From Bacillus sp. EB600 (GTDB lineage: Bacteria > Bacillota > Bacilli > Bacillales > Cytobacillaceae), in the NCBI RefSeq assembly GCF_024494385.1, contig NZ_JAEVLT010000016.1, forward strand, positions 34,897 to 98,896: a DNA stretch of 64,000 bases, written 5' to 3'. Below are positions 1 through 8,931 of this stretch, one piece after another (position 1 is the stretch's first letter; the number at the start of each line of letters is the position of its first letter). A program made the translations under genes and the position numbers. The notes below the pieces were generated by a model. That model saw only the letters and a list, made by a program, of their open reading frames with translations. It made no database searches and was not told the DNA's origin.

Positions 1-597
1 CGTACAGCCGAGGATGATTCCTTGAAGCCGATCGCGCTGAACCATCTGCTGAGTGATCTCTATAAATCTTGCTTTGGTATCTTCGTTAACATAACCTTTT
101 TCCAATTCCGCAACAATTTTCCGATGGATATACTCCTGCTCCGCTTGGTTAGGCATGACAATTTCTTTTTGATCAGAAATAAATGGTTTTTTGAAAAAAT
201 CATTTTCCATTGTAAACTTTGTTCCAATGAGGCCAATACGATTTAAGCCCAGTTCCTTGGACCGTGCGGCTGTGGCTTCGACAATGCTGATAATCGGAAT
301 GTCCACCATTTCTTGAACTTGATCAAAAACAAGATGTGGCGTATTTCCGGAAATGGCCGCAAAATCAGCCCCGGCCCTTGCCAATTTTTGAACCCCATCT
401 GCTATGTATTGAATCAGTTCCGCCTTTTTTCCAGTATCAATCAACCCAAAAATTTTATACATATTCATACTGTTAATGACGAGCTCCGGCAGAACCTCTT
501 TACTGCCGATTCTTTCTTGAAACTTTGAAATAATGGTTTGGTAATAATCGACTGTTGATTCGGGCCCGATTCCGCCAATGATTCCCGCGATGTTCAA
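1..597 (-). CDS. Aspartate/glutamate racemase family protein, 3' end cut by window edge
   Basis: Reverse-strand frame open from 597 to base 1 (199 codons). The start is TTG at 597, chosen because AAGGA lies 7 bases upstream and the family N-terminus follows at once (NIAGIIGGIGPESTVDYY). The PLP-independent Asp/Glu racemase fold uses two cysteines. The second is present in ILGCT at the window edge. At the first site I read ISGNTPH, so Gly stands where two-Cys members have Cys before Asn-Thr. Some family members (YgeA/RacX type) also lack the first Cys and act on other amino acids or in one direction, so strict aspartate racemization is not assured. The last ~30 residues lie outside the window. 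Confidence 0.85.
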   Translation of the reverse strand, partial: MNIAGIIGGIGPESTVDYYQTIISKFQERIGSKEVLPELVINSMNMYKIFGLIDTGKKAELIQYIADGVQKLARAGADFAAISGNTPHLVFDQVQEMVDIPIISIVEATAARSKELGLNRIGLIGTKFTMENDFFKKPFISDQKEIVMPNQAEQEYIHRKIVAELEKGYVNEDTKARFIEITQQMVQRDRLQGIILGCT

Positions 598-738
598 TCC
601 AATTTCCTTCTTTCCCGTTCTGAATCCATCTGCTGCAAATTTACCACAAATGGCGGGGCCTGTCATGCTTCATTATTTTTATGCAAAAACTACTATTGTA
701 CATTCTTTTCCAGATAGAACAAAAAATAAAGAAAAAAT

Positions 739-763
739 GCGAACAGTCACAGTCACTGTTCGC
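739..763. repeat. 25-bp palindromic repeat, family B copy 1
   Basis: Arms gcgaacagt and actgttcgc (9 bp) around a 7-base centre. The same arms recur at 47285-47309 and, degenerately, in the terminator at 50971. It lies between divergent genes, so it is unlikely to be a simple terminator. Confidence 0.6.
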
Positions 764-873
764 ACGCCCCTTTAGTTCCAGTTTTATCGCAAAGAAGTAG
801 TTCAGTATAATTGGTCTTATTACTATCTGGCATGTTACAATTACCCCAATAATTGACAATAGGGAGTTTTCAA

Positions 874-1434
874 ATGAACACCGAATTAAAATGGAACGCA
901 AAACATAAAGAACACTTGGAGCATCAAAGGGAACCAGTCGCAAACAAGAGGCTTGAGGGCCTGTCTTCATATCTTAGTGGAGGTATAGCGCTAGATATTG
1001 CGTGCGGACTTGGGGGAAACAGTTTGTACCTGGCAAAAATGAACTATCAAGTCCAGGCAGTTGATATTTCAGATTTTGCAATCAACTATATTCAGGAACA
1101 AGCTGCAAAACGAAAGCTCGAAATCAACCCTCAAAAATGTGATCTTACCAATATGAACAATCTTTATTGGGCAAACAATTCTTTTAATCTAGCAGTCATT
1201 ACTTATTATTTAGACCGCGATCTTTTTCCGATTGTAAAAAGGATCATAAGGGAAAATGGATATTTTTTCATGGAAACCTTCTATCAATCATCACAAAACT
1301 ATCAAAGTATTCCTAACAAATATAAGCTAATGCCGCAAGAATTATTATCTGAATTTAGGGAATGGAAAATTCTCTTTTTTGAAGAAAATGAAAAAGAGGG
1401 AAGGCAAACGATATTTTGTCAAAAAACTGACTAA
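874..1434 (+). CDS. SAM-dependent class I methyltransferase
   Basis: 186 residues from ATG 874, chosen because GGGAG sits 8 bases upstream; a start at 853 has no ribosome binding site. Motif I is clear (LDIACGLGGNSLYLA), followed about 20 residues later by the acidic end of strand beta-2 (VQAVDIS). The family (TehB/Methyltransf_25 type) transfers methyl from S-adenosylmethionine to small molecules or oxyanions in the cytoplasm. The substrate cannot be read from the sequence. It stands alone: divergent from the racemase and followed by eroded sequence. The length is slightly short for TehB-like proteins but the fold core is complete. Confidence 0.8.
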   Translation: MNTELKWNAKHKEHLEHQREPVANKRLEGLSSYLSGGIALDIACGLGGNSLYLAKMNYQVQAVDISDFAINYIQEQAAKRKLEINPQKCDLTNMNNLYWANNSFNLAVITYYLDRDLFPIVKRIIRENGYFFMETFYQSSQNYQSIPNKYKLMPQELLSEFREWKILFFEENEKEGRQTIFCQKTD

Positions 1435-1509
1435 ATACAAATACGTTGGGGAAATAGCTCGTGATACACACAAAAAAAAGAATCCTAATTTTTTTAATTA
1501 AATCAATTG

Positions 1510-1743
1510 CCTGAGGAAATCGTTCCTTTTATTAAAAACAAATTAATTAAATTAAAAGGGCAACTTGAAAAAATGAAGGACTCTTATTAAACAAACGACT
1601 GCTTTCCTGAAAAGTTAGGCGGATGGGAATTAATTTACAAGCACAAAGAGCAGGGCATTATCTCTTTCTTTATCGTTGGAAATGTAAAACGTGTAAAAAT
1701 CAAAGCGAAGTTTTGCCAATTTCACTTTGTGAAAGTTAAGTAA
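1510..1743 (+). pseudogene. Unrecognised ORF remnants in the 1435-1766 gap
   Basis: The gap holds two stop-terminated open stretches, 1510-1590 (lysine-rich, ending KMKDSY) and about 1620-1743 (ending FHFVKVK). They lie in different frames without convincing starts. They look like a broken small gene. No family is recognised. Confidence 0.25.
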
Positions 1744-1766
1744 ATAAGAAGAAGGAGCCATCATAT

Positions 1767-2714
1767 ATGCATGATTTTCATACTCATTTCATCCCTAAAG
1801 ATGTTCTTAACTGGTTAAAGGAAAATAGAAATGCAGTTAATGCTGAATGGATTAATAAAGAGGAAAATAAAGAGCAATTTCTTGTTATCAACCAAAAATG
1901 GGGGTTTGAATTAAAAAAAGCCTTTATTGATTTTGAACTTTATATGCAGAAACAAGAACAAGCGAATGTTGAACATTCGATGATTTCTCCGATCCCACAA
2001 CTTTTTTTGTATGATTTCCCGTTAGAAATTACGACAGAGATTTCGAGAGTCTATAACCAATCTCTCGCTCATTTAATCAGTAAGACTCCAGAAAAATTAT
2101 CAGCAGTTGGAACCGTTCCGTTAGCAAATTCTGATCAAGCTGCCCAGGTTTTAAATGAAGCCATGAATATTGGGTTAAAGGGAGCCATCATCGGGCCTGG
2201 AATCGCACAACATATGCTTTCAGACAGCTTTTTTCAACCTTTTTTTGAAGAAGCTAACAGGTTAAAGGCGATTCTTTTCATTCACCCATTATTATGCGAG
2301 GACCCGCGGTTAAAGAGGAGAATGATGCCTAATTTGATTGGGGTTCCATGGGAAACAACGGTTTGTGCAACCGATTTACTAGTAAGTGGAATCGTTGATA
2401 AATATCCGGATGTCAAAATATTATTTGCTCATGGCGGTGGATTCCTTCCCTATCAAATTGGCAGGTTAGATAAAGGCTATGAACAATGGGACATGGTATC
2501 TTCAAATTTACAGGCTCCACCCTCCGAATATTTAAGACGTTTTTGGTATGATACCGTCCTCTGGAATCAAGATAGTATTGACTTTCTTGTAAAAACAGTC
2601 GGGGAAGATCGGGTGGTTGCAGGATCGGATTATCCATTTGATTTATGTGTATGGCCTCCAACAGAAATGAGTGATAAAGGGGCTCATTCTTTACTAGATT
2701 GTGCGATTAAATAA
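1767..2714 (+). CDS. Amidohydrolase of the ACMSD (amidohydrolase_2) family
   Basis: 315 residues; ATG 1767 has GAAGGAG about 9 bases upstream. A TIM-barrel metal site is visible: HTH near residue 4, FIHP (His near 176), FAHGGG (His near 220) and GSDYPFD (Asp near 290). These match the 2-amino-3-carboxymuconate-6-semialdehyde decarboxylase superfamily, zinc enzymes that decarboxylate aromatic or muconate-like acids. The C-terminus after GSDYPFD is about 20-25 residues and unlike the usual final helices, so the tail may be altered or shortened. A strong hairpin follows the stop. Exact substrate unknown; an aromatic-catabolic role fits other genes in the window. Confidence 0.8.
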   Translation: MHDFHTHFIPKDVLNWLKENRNAVNAEWINKEENKEQFLVINQKWGFELKKAFIDFELYMQKQEQANVEHSMISPIPQLFLYDFPLEITTEISRVYNQSLAHLISKTPEKLSAVGTVPLANSDQAAQVLNEAMNIGLKGAIIGPGIAQHMLSDSFFQPFFEEANRLKAILFIHPLLCEDPRLKRRMMPNLIGVPWETTVCATDLLVSGIVDKYPDVKILFAHGGGFLPYQIGRLDKGYEQWDMVSSNLQAPPSEYLRRFWYDTVLWNQDSIDFLVKTVGEDRVVAGSDYPFDLCVWPPTEMSDKGAHSLLDCAIK

Positions 2715-2723
2715 ATATACGAA

Positions 2724-2754
2724 AATACCAAAGAAATCGTTTCTTTGGTATTTC
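2724..2754 (+). terminator. Stem-loop after the amidohydrolase gene
   Basis: Perfect 14-bp stem (aaataccaaagaaa and its complement) with a 3-base loop, 10 bases past the stop. There is no proper T run, so termination strength is uncertain. Confidence 0.6.
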
Positions 2755-2820
2755 CCTAAAACTTCCCTTTTTGTTCCGCAGAAAATAACATTATTGTGGA
2801 GTAAAAAGGGAAATGCTAAC

Positions 2821-3030
2821 ATGAACAAAAAAATTACTTGAAAAGGTTCAATTATTTATAATTTTCCTGAAGATTTTGAAAAATGTGTTGAATACTTAAT
2901 GGATGAAAATTTTGATTTGAAACCGGTTGTTTCTAATGTTTTTCCACGGGATTATGAAAAGGCGTACAGTGACGCTCTCTCTGGTCAGTATGGAAAAATT
3001 TTGATTGATTTTAGGGAAAAGCAAAATTGA
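2821..3030 (+). pseudogene. C-terminal remnant of a zinc-type alcohol dehydrogenase (MDR)
   Basis: The frame reads ATG, five codons, a stop at 2839, then continues open to 3030. The last third (DALSGQYGKILIDFR) is the characteristic end of medium-chain polyol/alcohol dehydrogenases. The catalytic and NAD domains are missing. It sits 40 bases before aroD. Only the C-terminal ~65 residues remain, so it is non-functional. Confidence 0.6.
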
Positions 3031-3069
3031 TGAAAGTACTCATTTTTCACAACTAAAGGGGGTATATGG

Positions 3070-3834
3070 ATGGGTACGTTAATAATAAAGAATATGACAA
3101 TTGGGGAAGGAATTCCGAAAATAATTGTTCCTCTAGTCGGTATCACCAAAGAACAAATTCTACAAGAAGCCATTCTGGTAAAAGAATTACAGCCGGATGT
3201 AGTTGAATGGCGTGTTGACTGTTATAAAGAAGTTGAAAATTTAGATGAAGTAAAAGATGTTATAGCTATGTTAAAAAATGTATTTATTGATGAACTGATT
3301 TTGTTTACTTTTCGAAGTCATAAAGAAGGTGGAAATAAAGAAATTAGTAATGAATTTTACGTTAAGCTAAATCAAACCGCTATACTTACAAAAAACATCG
3401 ATTTGGTTGATGTTGAGTTATTTAATGAAGAAAATCATGTAAATGCGATACTCACAACCGCAAAAGAAAACGGAGTATATGTTATCATGTCAAATCATGA
3501 TTTCTTTAAAACTCCACCAAAAGAAGAAATCATTTCTCGTCTTCGTAAAATGCAGGAGTATGGTGCAGATATTCCGAAAATCGCGGTCATGCCTAAATCT
3601 GTTGAGGATGTTATCACGCTGCTAGATGCCACTAACACCATGAAAACAGAATATGCTGGTCGCCCCATCATTACGATGTCTATGGGGGGGACAGGTGTGA
3701 TTAGCCGGTTGACCGGTGAGGTATTCGGCTCTGCCTTTACTTTTGGGGCTGGCAAAGAAGCATCTGCACCAGGCCAAATACCTGTAGCAGAATTAAGATC
3801 GGTATTAAAAATCTTACATGAAAGTATGTACTGA
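3070..3834 (+). CDS. aroD: Type I 3-dehydroquinate dehydratase
   Basis: 254 residues, usual for type I enzymes. It dehydrates 3-dehydroquinate to 3-dehydroshikimate (third step of the shikimate pathway, or quinate catabolism) through a Schiff base. The key residues fall at the numbering of the E. coli enzyme: His143 in SNHDF and Lys170 in PKIAVMP. The substrate-binding EWR (residues 46-48) and the C-terminal SMGGTGVISR loop are present. ATG 3070 follows AAAGGGGG. It is not in an aro operon; its neighbour is an alcohol dehydrogenase remnant, so this may be a catabolic or redundant copy. Confidence 0.93.
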   Translation: MGTLIIKNMTIGEGIPKIIVPLVGITKEQILQEAILVKELQPDVVEWRVDCYKEVENLDEVKDVIAMLKNVFIDELILFTFRSHKEGGNKEISNEFYVKLNQTAILTKNIDLVDVELFNEENHVNAILTTAKENGVYVIMSNHDFFKTPPKEEIISRLRKMQEYGADIPKIAVMPKSVEDVITLLDATNTMKTEYAGRPIITMSMGGTGVISRLTGEVFGSAFTFGAGKEASAPGQIPVAELRSVLKILHESMY

Positions 3835-3958
3835 TTTTATATGTATTATAGGAGAAAAGGAATCAAAGGGGTCGTATGATTCCCGTAGAACCGAAAAAGA
3901 AACGTAAGCGTCAAATAGCCCCCACCTTCATGGGGCATATTGTATTATTTGATAATTA

Positions 3959-4006
3959 ATGCCCGCACACTCGTGATTTCAGTCGTGGTAAGGGCATATT
4001 TTTTTG
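3959..4006 (+). terminator. Terminator after aroD
   Basis: atgccc/gggcat outer stem with an imperfect inner stem, followed by a run of T residues from 3999. A second small gcccc/ggggc hairpin lies about 20 bases upstream. Confidence 0.55.
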
Positions 4007-4083
4007 GAAGTTTAAGTGCGTAATAGAGGACATACGTGGATAACCTCACAATAACTCAGTAAATGAATAAGGGTGCTTTTTTG

Positions 4084-4112
4084 TTGACATAAATATACCC
4101 TAATGTTAGGAT
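4084..4112 (+). promoter_or_regulatory. Sigma-A promoter of the pirin/MarR unit
   Basis: TTGACA at 4084-4089, a 17-base spacer, TAGGAT at 4107-4112. Consensus -35 and optimal spacing. Confidence 0.8.
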
Positions 4113-4113
4113 G

Positions 4114-4139
4114 TATTTATCTTGAAATTGAGATAAATA
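4114..4139 (+). promoter_or_regulatory. MarR/MhqR-like operator palindrome over the start site
   Basis: Perfect 9-bp arms (tatttatct and agataaata) around an 8-base centre, starting 2 bases after the -10. The inner 18 bases, TATCTTGAAATTGAGATA, resemble the B. subtilis MhqR operator as I recall it (ATCT...AGAT with a GAA..TT..G centre). Its position would block transcription, and a MarR gene is second in the unit, so autoregulation is inferred. Confidence 0.65.
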
Positions 4140-4215
4140 TTCTTAGGATAAATAGAAAAAATTTATAAGGATCTTTTTTAGGAAAACAGTCATCTTACCA
4201 ATAGGAGGGATCCAA

Positions 4216-4983
4216 ATGGAAGTTCAAAAGATTAAACCACAGGATCAAGCAATGGGGCAATTCGATAAGGGTAAAATAAAAGAGCAAAAGCCAATTGGTT
4301 TCCCAAGAGAAGGTTCACTCATCAATCGGCTGGGACCATTGTTTTACTGGGCTTGGGGACATTCTAATGAACCCGCAGCACTTGACTTTCATCCACATAA
4401 AGGTTTTGAAATCATTACTTATGTGATCAAAGGGAATGCGTATCATCGTGATACGCTGGGCACAGAAAGTGTTGTAGCTGCAGGGGGCGCTCAGCTCATG
4501 CAAACTGGATCCGGTGTATCCCATGCAGAAGTCTTTAAAGAACCATCTGAAATTTTTCAAATCTGGTTTGAACCACATTTAAGTCAGGCAATAAAACGGA
4601 CACCAACTTATTTTCAATACAATTCGGAGGACTTTTCCGTTATAAATAAAGAAGATGTAACGATTAAGACAATACTAGGAAATGACTCCCCAATGAAAAT
4701 TGTTACAGATGCGGGGATATGGGATATTACCATCCCAACTGGAACGGTATATACCCATAGTCTTTCGCAAAAACGGATATTAGCTGCTCTAGCCATCAGA
4801 GGCGATGGAGCTTTTTCATTAGACACGAATGGAATCACTCGTTTTGAACATAAAGATTTCGTTGTCGTTGATTCAGGACAGGGTGGGGAGGTAGCCATTC
4901 AAGCGTTAGATAAAGACCTAAGAATCTTCCTAATTGAAGTTCCGTCAGAAGTAGATTATCCTTTATTCCGAAAACATAGATAA
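4216..4983 (+). CDS. Pirin family protein (first copy)
   Basis: 255 residues; AGGAGG lies 7 bases before ATG 4216. Bicupin pirin fold: the N-terminal cupin carries the metal-site pattern HPHKGFE, then YHRD and SHAEV. Bacterial pirins bind Fe or other metals; some (YhaK/YhhW-like) oxidise flavonols such as quercetin, others act as redox sensors. It is first in a unit with a MarR regulator 42 bases downstream and a second pirin beyond. The operator at 4114-4139 suggests induction by quinones or electrophiles (inference from MhqR-type regulation). Ligands look complete, so an active metal site is expected. Confidence 0.88.
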   Translation: MEVQKIKPQDQAMGQFDKGKIKEQKPIGFPREGSLINRLGPLFYWAWGHSNEPAALDFHPHKGFEIITYVIKGNAYHRDTLGTESVVAAGGAQLMQTGSGVSHAEVFKEPSEIFQIWFEPHLSQAIKRTPTYFQYNSEDFSVINKEDVTIKTILGNDSPMKIVTDAGIWDITIPTGTVYTHSLSQKRILAALAIRGDGAFSLDTNGITRFEHKDFVVVDSGQGGEVAIQALDKDLRIFLIEVPSEVDYPLFRKHR

Positions 4984-5024
4984 TCATTGAAATGTTTACA
5001 GTTTTCGTAAAAGGAGGTTCGGGA

Positions 5025-5471
5025 ATGGATCTAGAAGATGAACAAAGTCAGATTGATTTACGGCTTTTCCGCGTTTGGCTAAAGGCAAGTAAAACTATTT
5101 TTGGTCATGCTGTAAAAGATATAGAAAAACATGGAATTAGTTTAGAGAATTTTATGGTGCTGGAACTTCTTTATAATAAGGGACCCCACACAGTCCAAAA
5201 AATTAGTGAAAAACTTTCAATTCCTAGTGGGAGTATTACCTACGTTGTGGATAAGCTTGAAAAGAAAGAATTCGTAAAAAGGGAACCAAGTCTAACAGAC
5301 CGACGAGCTTCAAATGTTGTTTTAATCGAAAAAGGTCAATGTTTATTTAAAGAGATCTTCCCTCAACACGTTGAAGTCATATCCGAAAATTTGTCTTTTA
5401 TCAGTAATGAGGAAAAAATACAGTTAACCAATCTGCTTAAAAGGCTTGGGCTTGGTGCAAGTCAGATTTAA
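5025..5471 (+). CDS. MarR family regulator, MhqR-like
   Basis: 148 residues from ATG 5025, chosen because AAGGAGG precedes it by 7 bases; an upstream ATG at 4992 has no ribosome binding site. Winged-helix core: VQKISEKLSIPSGSITYVVD (recognition helix), then the wing with LTDRRASNVVLIEKG (the DxR signature). Length and layout fit MhqR, the repressor of quinone and azo detoxification genes in B. subtilis. No cysteine lies at the N-terminus, so it is not a classic thiol-switch OhrR. It sits between two pirin genes and likely binds the palindrome at 4114-4139. The final ~25 residues recur as a degraded copy at 27108-27182. Confidence 0.88.
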   Translation: MDLEDEQSQIDLRLFRVWLKASKTIFGHAVKDIEKHGISLENFMVLELLYNKGPHTVQKISEKLSIPSGSITYVVDKLEKKEFVKREPSLTDRRASNVVLIEKGQCLFKEIFPQHVEVISENLSFISNEEKIQLTNLLKRLGLGASQI

Positions 5472-5554
5472 TAATTTCAAATTAAAAAAGTATTATCCCT
5501 TTTAAAGATTGAAATAAATCCAAAACAGGGTGGTTTACAAAGGAGAGAAATAAA

Positions 5555-6568
5555 ATGAATAGCAAAATCATGACAATCCAAAAGCTGGGATTTCCATGGA
5601 AAACAGAAGATCCGTTCCTAATGACAGTGCACCATAAAGATGCGTATCCTTCAGGTAATGAGCAGCAGGGCCCTAACGTTTCATTGGAAGGCAGGAATCT
5701 TGGCGAGGATTTTACGTTACGTGACGGTTTTAGAATGTATCATGGCACAACGGTTCCGGGATTTCCTGTACATCCCCACAGAGGTTTTGAAACGGTAACC
5801 GTTGTTCTTGAAGGTTTTGTCGATCATTTTGATTCATATGGGTCAGTAGGACGATTTGGAAATGGGGATGTTCAATGGATGACAGCAGGAAAAGGTTGCC
5901 AGCATACCGAAATGTTTCCTCTTGTGCATCAGGACAAAGACAACCCGCTTGAACTCTTTCAGATATGGCTGAATCTGCCTGCAAAAGATAAATTCGCTGA
6001 TCCGGATTATAAAATGTTATGGGCTGAAGATATACCGGTAGTACAATCGGCTGCTGCTAATGGACAAAAAACGACCGTAAGACTGATTGCCGGAAGTATA
6101 CTGGGCAAGTCTAGTTTAGAACCTAACTCTGTTTCTTGGGCAAACGATAAAGATCATCATGTAGGGGTTTACCTTATTCATATGGAGCCGGAAGCAGTCC
6201 TAACCCTTCCATCAGTTTCAGCTACAATGACAAGGAATTTATACTTTTACCAAGGAGATAAACTAACTATCGAAGATACAGCGATTGATCCATACCATCG
6301 TGTAAAGCTCGCTGGTGATCAGGAAATCACGATTACAAATGGACAATCTGAGAGTTATATGCTGCTCTTAGAAGGTGAGCCGATACAAGAACCGGTCGCA
6401 GCCTATGGACCGTTTGTAATGAATACTGAGAAGGAAATTCATGATGCATTTAAGGACTATCAAAATACACAATTTGGAGGTTGGCCATGGGACCGTCCAG
6501 ATCCTGTAAATAAGCGTGAATCAGGAAGATTCGCACGTCATGCGGATGGAAGAGTTGAAAAAAGGTAA
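5555..6568 (+). CDS. Pirin family protein (second, longer copy)
   Basis: 337 residues; AGGAGAG lies upstream of ATG 5555. Pirin bicupin with the N-terminal metal site HPHRGFET, then HFDSYG and GCQHTEMF. About 80 residues longer than the 4216 copy and different in sequence, so it is not a recent duplicate. The extra length is at the N-terminus and in a C-terminal tail (PWDRPDPVNKRESGRFARH) that may cap the second cupin. Spacing of 84 bases from the MarR stop without a terminator makes co-transcription likely. Substrate unknown; aromatic or quinone chemistry is inferred from context. Confidence 0.87.
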   Translation: MNSKIMTIQKLGFPWKTEDPFLMTVHHKDAYPSGNEQQGPNVSLEGRNLGEDFTLRDGFRMYHGTTVPGFPVHPHRGFETVTVVLEGFVDHFDSYGSVGRFGNGDVQWMTAGKGCQHTEMFPLVHQDKDNPLELFQIWLNLPAKDKFADPDYKMLWAEDIPVVQSAAANGQKTTVRLIAGSILGKSSLEPNSVSWANDKDHHVGVYLIHMEPEAVLTLPSVSATMTRNLYFYQGDKLTIEDTAIDPYHRVKLAGDQEITITNGQSESYMLLLEGEPIQEPVAAYGPFVMNTEKEIHDAFKDYQNTQFGGWPWDRPDPVNKRESGRFARHADGRVEKR

Positions 6569-6597
6569 CCACTATTCATTATTTGTAAAATCTCTAA

Positions 6598-6647
6598 GGG
6601 CCAGTCCCTCGGCAAATTAACGCATTAATTCGGCCGGGGACTGACCC
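6598..6647. repeat. 50-bp palindromic repeat, family A copy 1
   Basis: Arms gggccagtccc and ggggactgaccc around an AT-rich centre containing AAATTAACGC. It lies between convergent genes (pirin and EamA), so it may also act as a bidirectional terminator. Close relatives are at 31097 and 35011. Confidence 0.75.
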
Positions 6648-6659
6648 GGTTTTACGGTT

Positions 6660-7601
6660 TTAGTGATTTGCTGCCTTAACCGATTGATGCAATTGGATTT
6701 TTTTTCGACGCTGCCTAATCAGGGTCTCCAATGTTCCTGACCCCATAATAACACCCGTGACGATCAATAAAAATCCCATATAGTGAGCGGGTTTAATCGC
6801 TTCCTGAAGAATTAGTGCAGCACCAATAACGGAGAATAGGGTGTTAAGATTAAGAAAAATGGAAGCTGTGGCTGCCCCGACCTGACCGATCGCGTAATTA
6901 TAAATCATTTGTCCAAGACCTGTTGATAAAACCGCTGAAAGGAAAAACACCACCCAAACGTCAGAAAATCCTTCTACAAACGTTACTAATCCGCTTGGCT
7001 CCATTCTTAAACTAACCGAAAAAAGGAAAATGGAAGCGATGAGCAGCATATAGGCGGTTAATAGCACCGAGTCCATTGTTTTCGCTGCTTTATTAATTAA
7101 AATAAAGCCAAAGGCTTGAATAAAAATGGATAGAAAGACTTCGAAATCCCCAAGATTCATTCCTTGCAGTTCCCCGCTGCCAAAGAGAACGGTCATGCTA
7201 ACTCCTGTGCTACCTAAAACAAAGCCGATCGCGGCGATAAGGGTAGGTCTCTTTTTAAAAAAAACAAAGGATAATAATACCGTTAATAGTGGCCCCATTC
7301 CTAAAATCAGGCCTGCATTCGTAGCGGAAGTTCCCGTTAATCCGATAGATAAGAAAAAGTGATGAGAGACAATACTTGTTAAGGAACCACCAATCATAAA
7401 GCCCCATTCGTTTTTATGTGGAAGACGAATACGCCGTGTCATCCCAAGAATAATAAAGACGGTTGCAGCTGCAATGAAAAGTCGAAAGGACGTAGCCGTT
7501 ACAGGTGGAACGTGACCCACGATTATTTTCACAAAAGAAATATTACATCCCCAAAAAACCATATTAACTACTAAGATTAAATAAATTTTCATTGTATTCA
7601 T
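6660..7601 (-). CDS. EamA (DMT superfamily) transporter
   Basis: 313 residues, ten hydrophobic segments in two EamA repeats (about 10-140 and 155-290), with a basic tail (RQRRKKIQLHQ). Drug/metabolite-type inner membrane exporter of amino acids or metabolites; the direction and substrate cannot be read from sequence. ATG 7601 with GGAAGGA about 13 bases upstream, which is slightly long; an internal Met four codons on is possible. Single gene, convergent with pirin 2; its 3' end abuts the family A repeat, which probably serves as its terminator. Confidence 0.88.
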   Translation of the reverse strand: MNTMKIYLILVVNMVFWGCNISFVKIIVGHVPPVTATSFRLFIAAATVFIILGMTRRIRLPHKNEWGFMIGGSLTSIVSHHFFLSIGLTGTSATNAGLILGMGPLLTVLLSFVFFKKRPTLIAAIGFVLGSTGVSMTVLFGSGELQGMNLGDFEVFLSIFIQAFGFILINKAAKTMDSVLLTAYMLLIASIFLFSVSLRMEPSGLVTFVEGFSDVWVVFFLSAVLSTGLGQMIYNYAIGQVGAATASIFLNLNTLFSVIGAALILQEAIKPAHYMGFLLIVTGVIMGSGTLETLIRQRRKKIQLHQSVKAANH

Positions 7602-7930
7602 ATTCTGTATCCAATCCTTCCTTTCATCACAGAATTCATTTTAGCATCATTTGAATTTTATGAAAATAAAAAGAATTCGGATAAAACGGAACGGTTTCAC
7701 AATGTTGAGGATGGGGCGTACAAACTTCAAAAGTCATATTAGTTTATCCAGTTTATTGAGGTTAGACCCCCCTGTCTCTTTCAAAAAACAAGAAGTAGAA
7801 AACTTTAATAAAAGAGAGCAGATACATTCAACAAACGCCATGTTTATATTAGCTGATCCAACTCTTGAAATATTCGGCACTAAAGTACCAAGATTCCTAA
7901 GTACGGGGTTATTCGAACCCTAGAATAGGA
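7602..7930. other. Gene-poor stretch
   Basis: A forward open frame of about 90 codons (7651-7923) has no ribosome binding site or recognisable motif. I see no supportable gene; it reads as eroded sequence. Confidence 0.4.
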
Positions 7931-8270
7931 ATGAGTGATACTCTAGTTAGCCAAACAATTGTACAAGAAACAAGTACTGGTAACTCTTATTTTGATGGTG
8001 GACTTTTATCGTACATAGGTTGGCAGATGGTTGGATCGTTAGTAACTGTTTGCACACTAGGAATTTGTTAACCATGGGCTTTGTGTATGGTTTATGCATG
8101 GAAAATCAATCATACTGTTGTGGAAGGCAGAAGATTGCAATTCCATGGAACTGCCATTGGTTTGTTCGGGAACTGGATTAAATTGGTTTTTCTGTATTAT
8201 TACATTAGGTATTTATAGTTTGGTTATTTATTTCACTGGAAAAATGGAAAGCAAAACACACAACATTTGC
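7931..8270 (+). pseudogene. DUF898-type membrane protein, broken
   Basis: ATG 7931 opens a frame with YFDGGLLSYIGWQMVG and TLGIC, then a TAA near 8070 inside the conserved GIC-PWA motif. The frame resumes (ALCMVYAWKINHTVVEGRRL), then shifts by one base before ITLGIYSLVIYF. Motifs and order match small YjgN/DUF898-like membrane proteins of Bacillaceae. At least one stop and one frameshift make it inactive. Confidence 0.7.
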
Positions 8271-8278
8271 ATAAAAGC

Positions 8279-8307
8279 AAGCCCTTCTCTTAATCGGGAG
8301 GGGCTTT
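8279..8307 (+). terminator. Stem-loop after the DUF898 remnant
   Basis: An 11-bp stem with G-U pairs (aagcccttctc / gggaggggctt) and a 6-base loop. The T run is weak. Confidence 0.6.
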
Positions 8308-8410
8308 CATCTTATGTGAACGCTTTCCTTAATCAACTGTATCAGATTAGATATCGCCACTTGTTCATAGTTTCCTTTCCTATATAAGCAAAACGATCGA
8401 AAGTGAAGAA

Positions 8411-8557
8411 ATGGGCATAGGTTTAAAATATATCTTGGAAAGTATTATCATCAAGGAATTTCCTGAAGTTAACGTGTTAGAAAATATGCAGGTAAAGCTG
8501 AGGAAAGGAACTGTACATGCGTTCATTTCAAAATACAGATACTGGTGTCTAAATTGA
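8411..8557 (+). CDS. Doubtful 48-residue ORF in the 8308-8930 gap
   Basis: The ATG has a weak GTGAAGAA upstream. The protein contains EFPEVNVLENMQVKLRKGT and ends KYRYWCLN. No family recognised; it could be a remnant. The rest of the gap is AT-rich with nothing else supportable. Confidence 0.25.
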   Translation: MGIGLKYILESIIIKEFPEVNVLENMQVKLRKGTVHAFISKYRYWCLN

Positions 8558-8931
8558 GTGGCTTCAAACTTCTTCAGGAATTAATGTTTTTTTCTGAGTT
8601 TAAAAATATCATTTTTTGATAACGGCAGATAGTCTGAAAAAGGAACAAGGGACATTTAGTACTCACATCTTAATTATTCGGAATATTATTAATTCAGATA
8701 CTAATACCGGGAAAAGTCAACCATCACAATTTATGGAAAACTATGTCATTTTCAGCTAAATTTGTTTCTATAAATGTGTACTGTAGCAAAAGTGAGAATA
8801 GTTGTCGCAAAATTAAGAATAGTTGAATATATAGTAGGTCATTTACCCTATTTTTAAAATTCGTTGTTTCAAATTTACTACAAAAAAAAACACACATAAA
8901 GAAAAAGCGGAAAAGACCTCGAAATTTAGTT

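Noticed and set aside
3959..4006. Riboswitch upstream of the pirin operon
   Set aside because: The structure lies before the sigma-A promoter, so it cannot be in the pirin leader; read as the aroD terminator.
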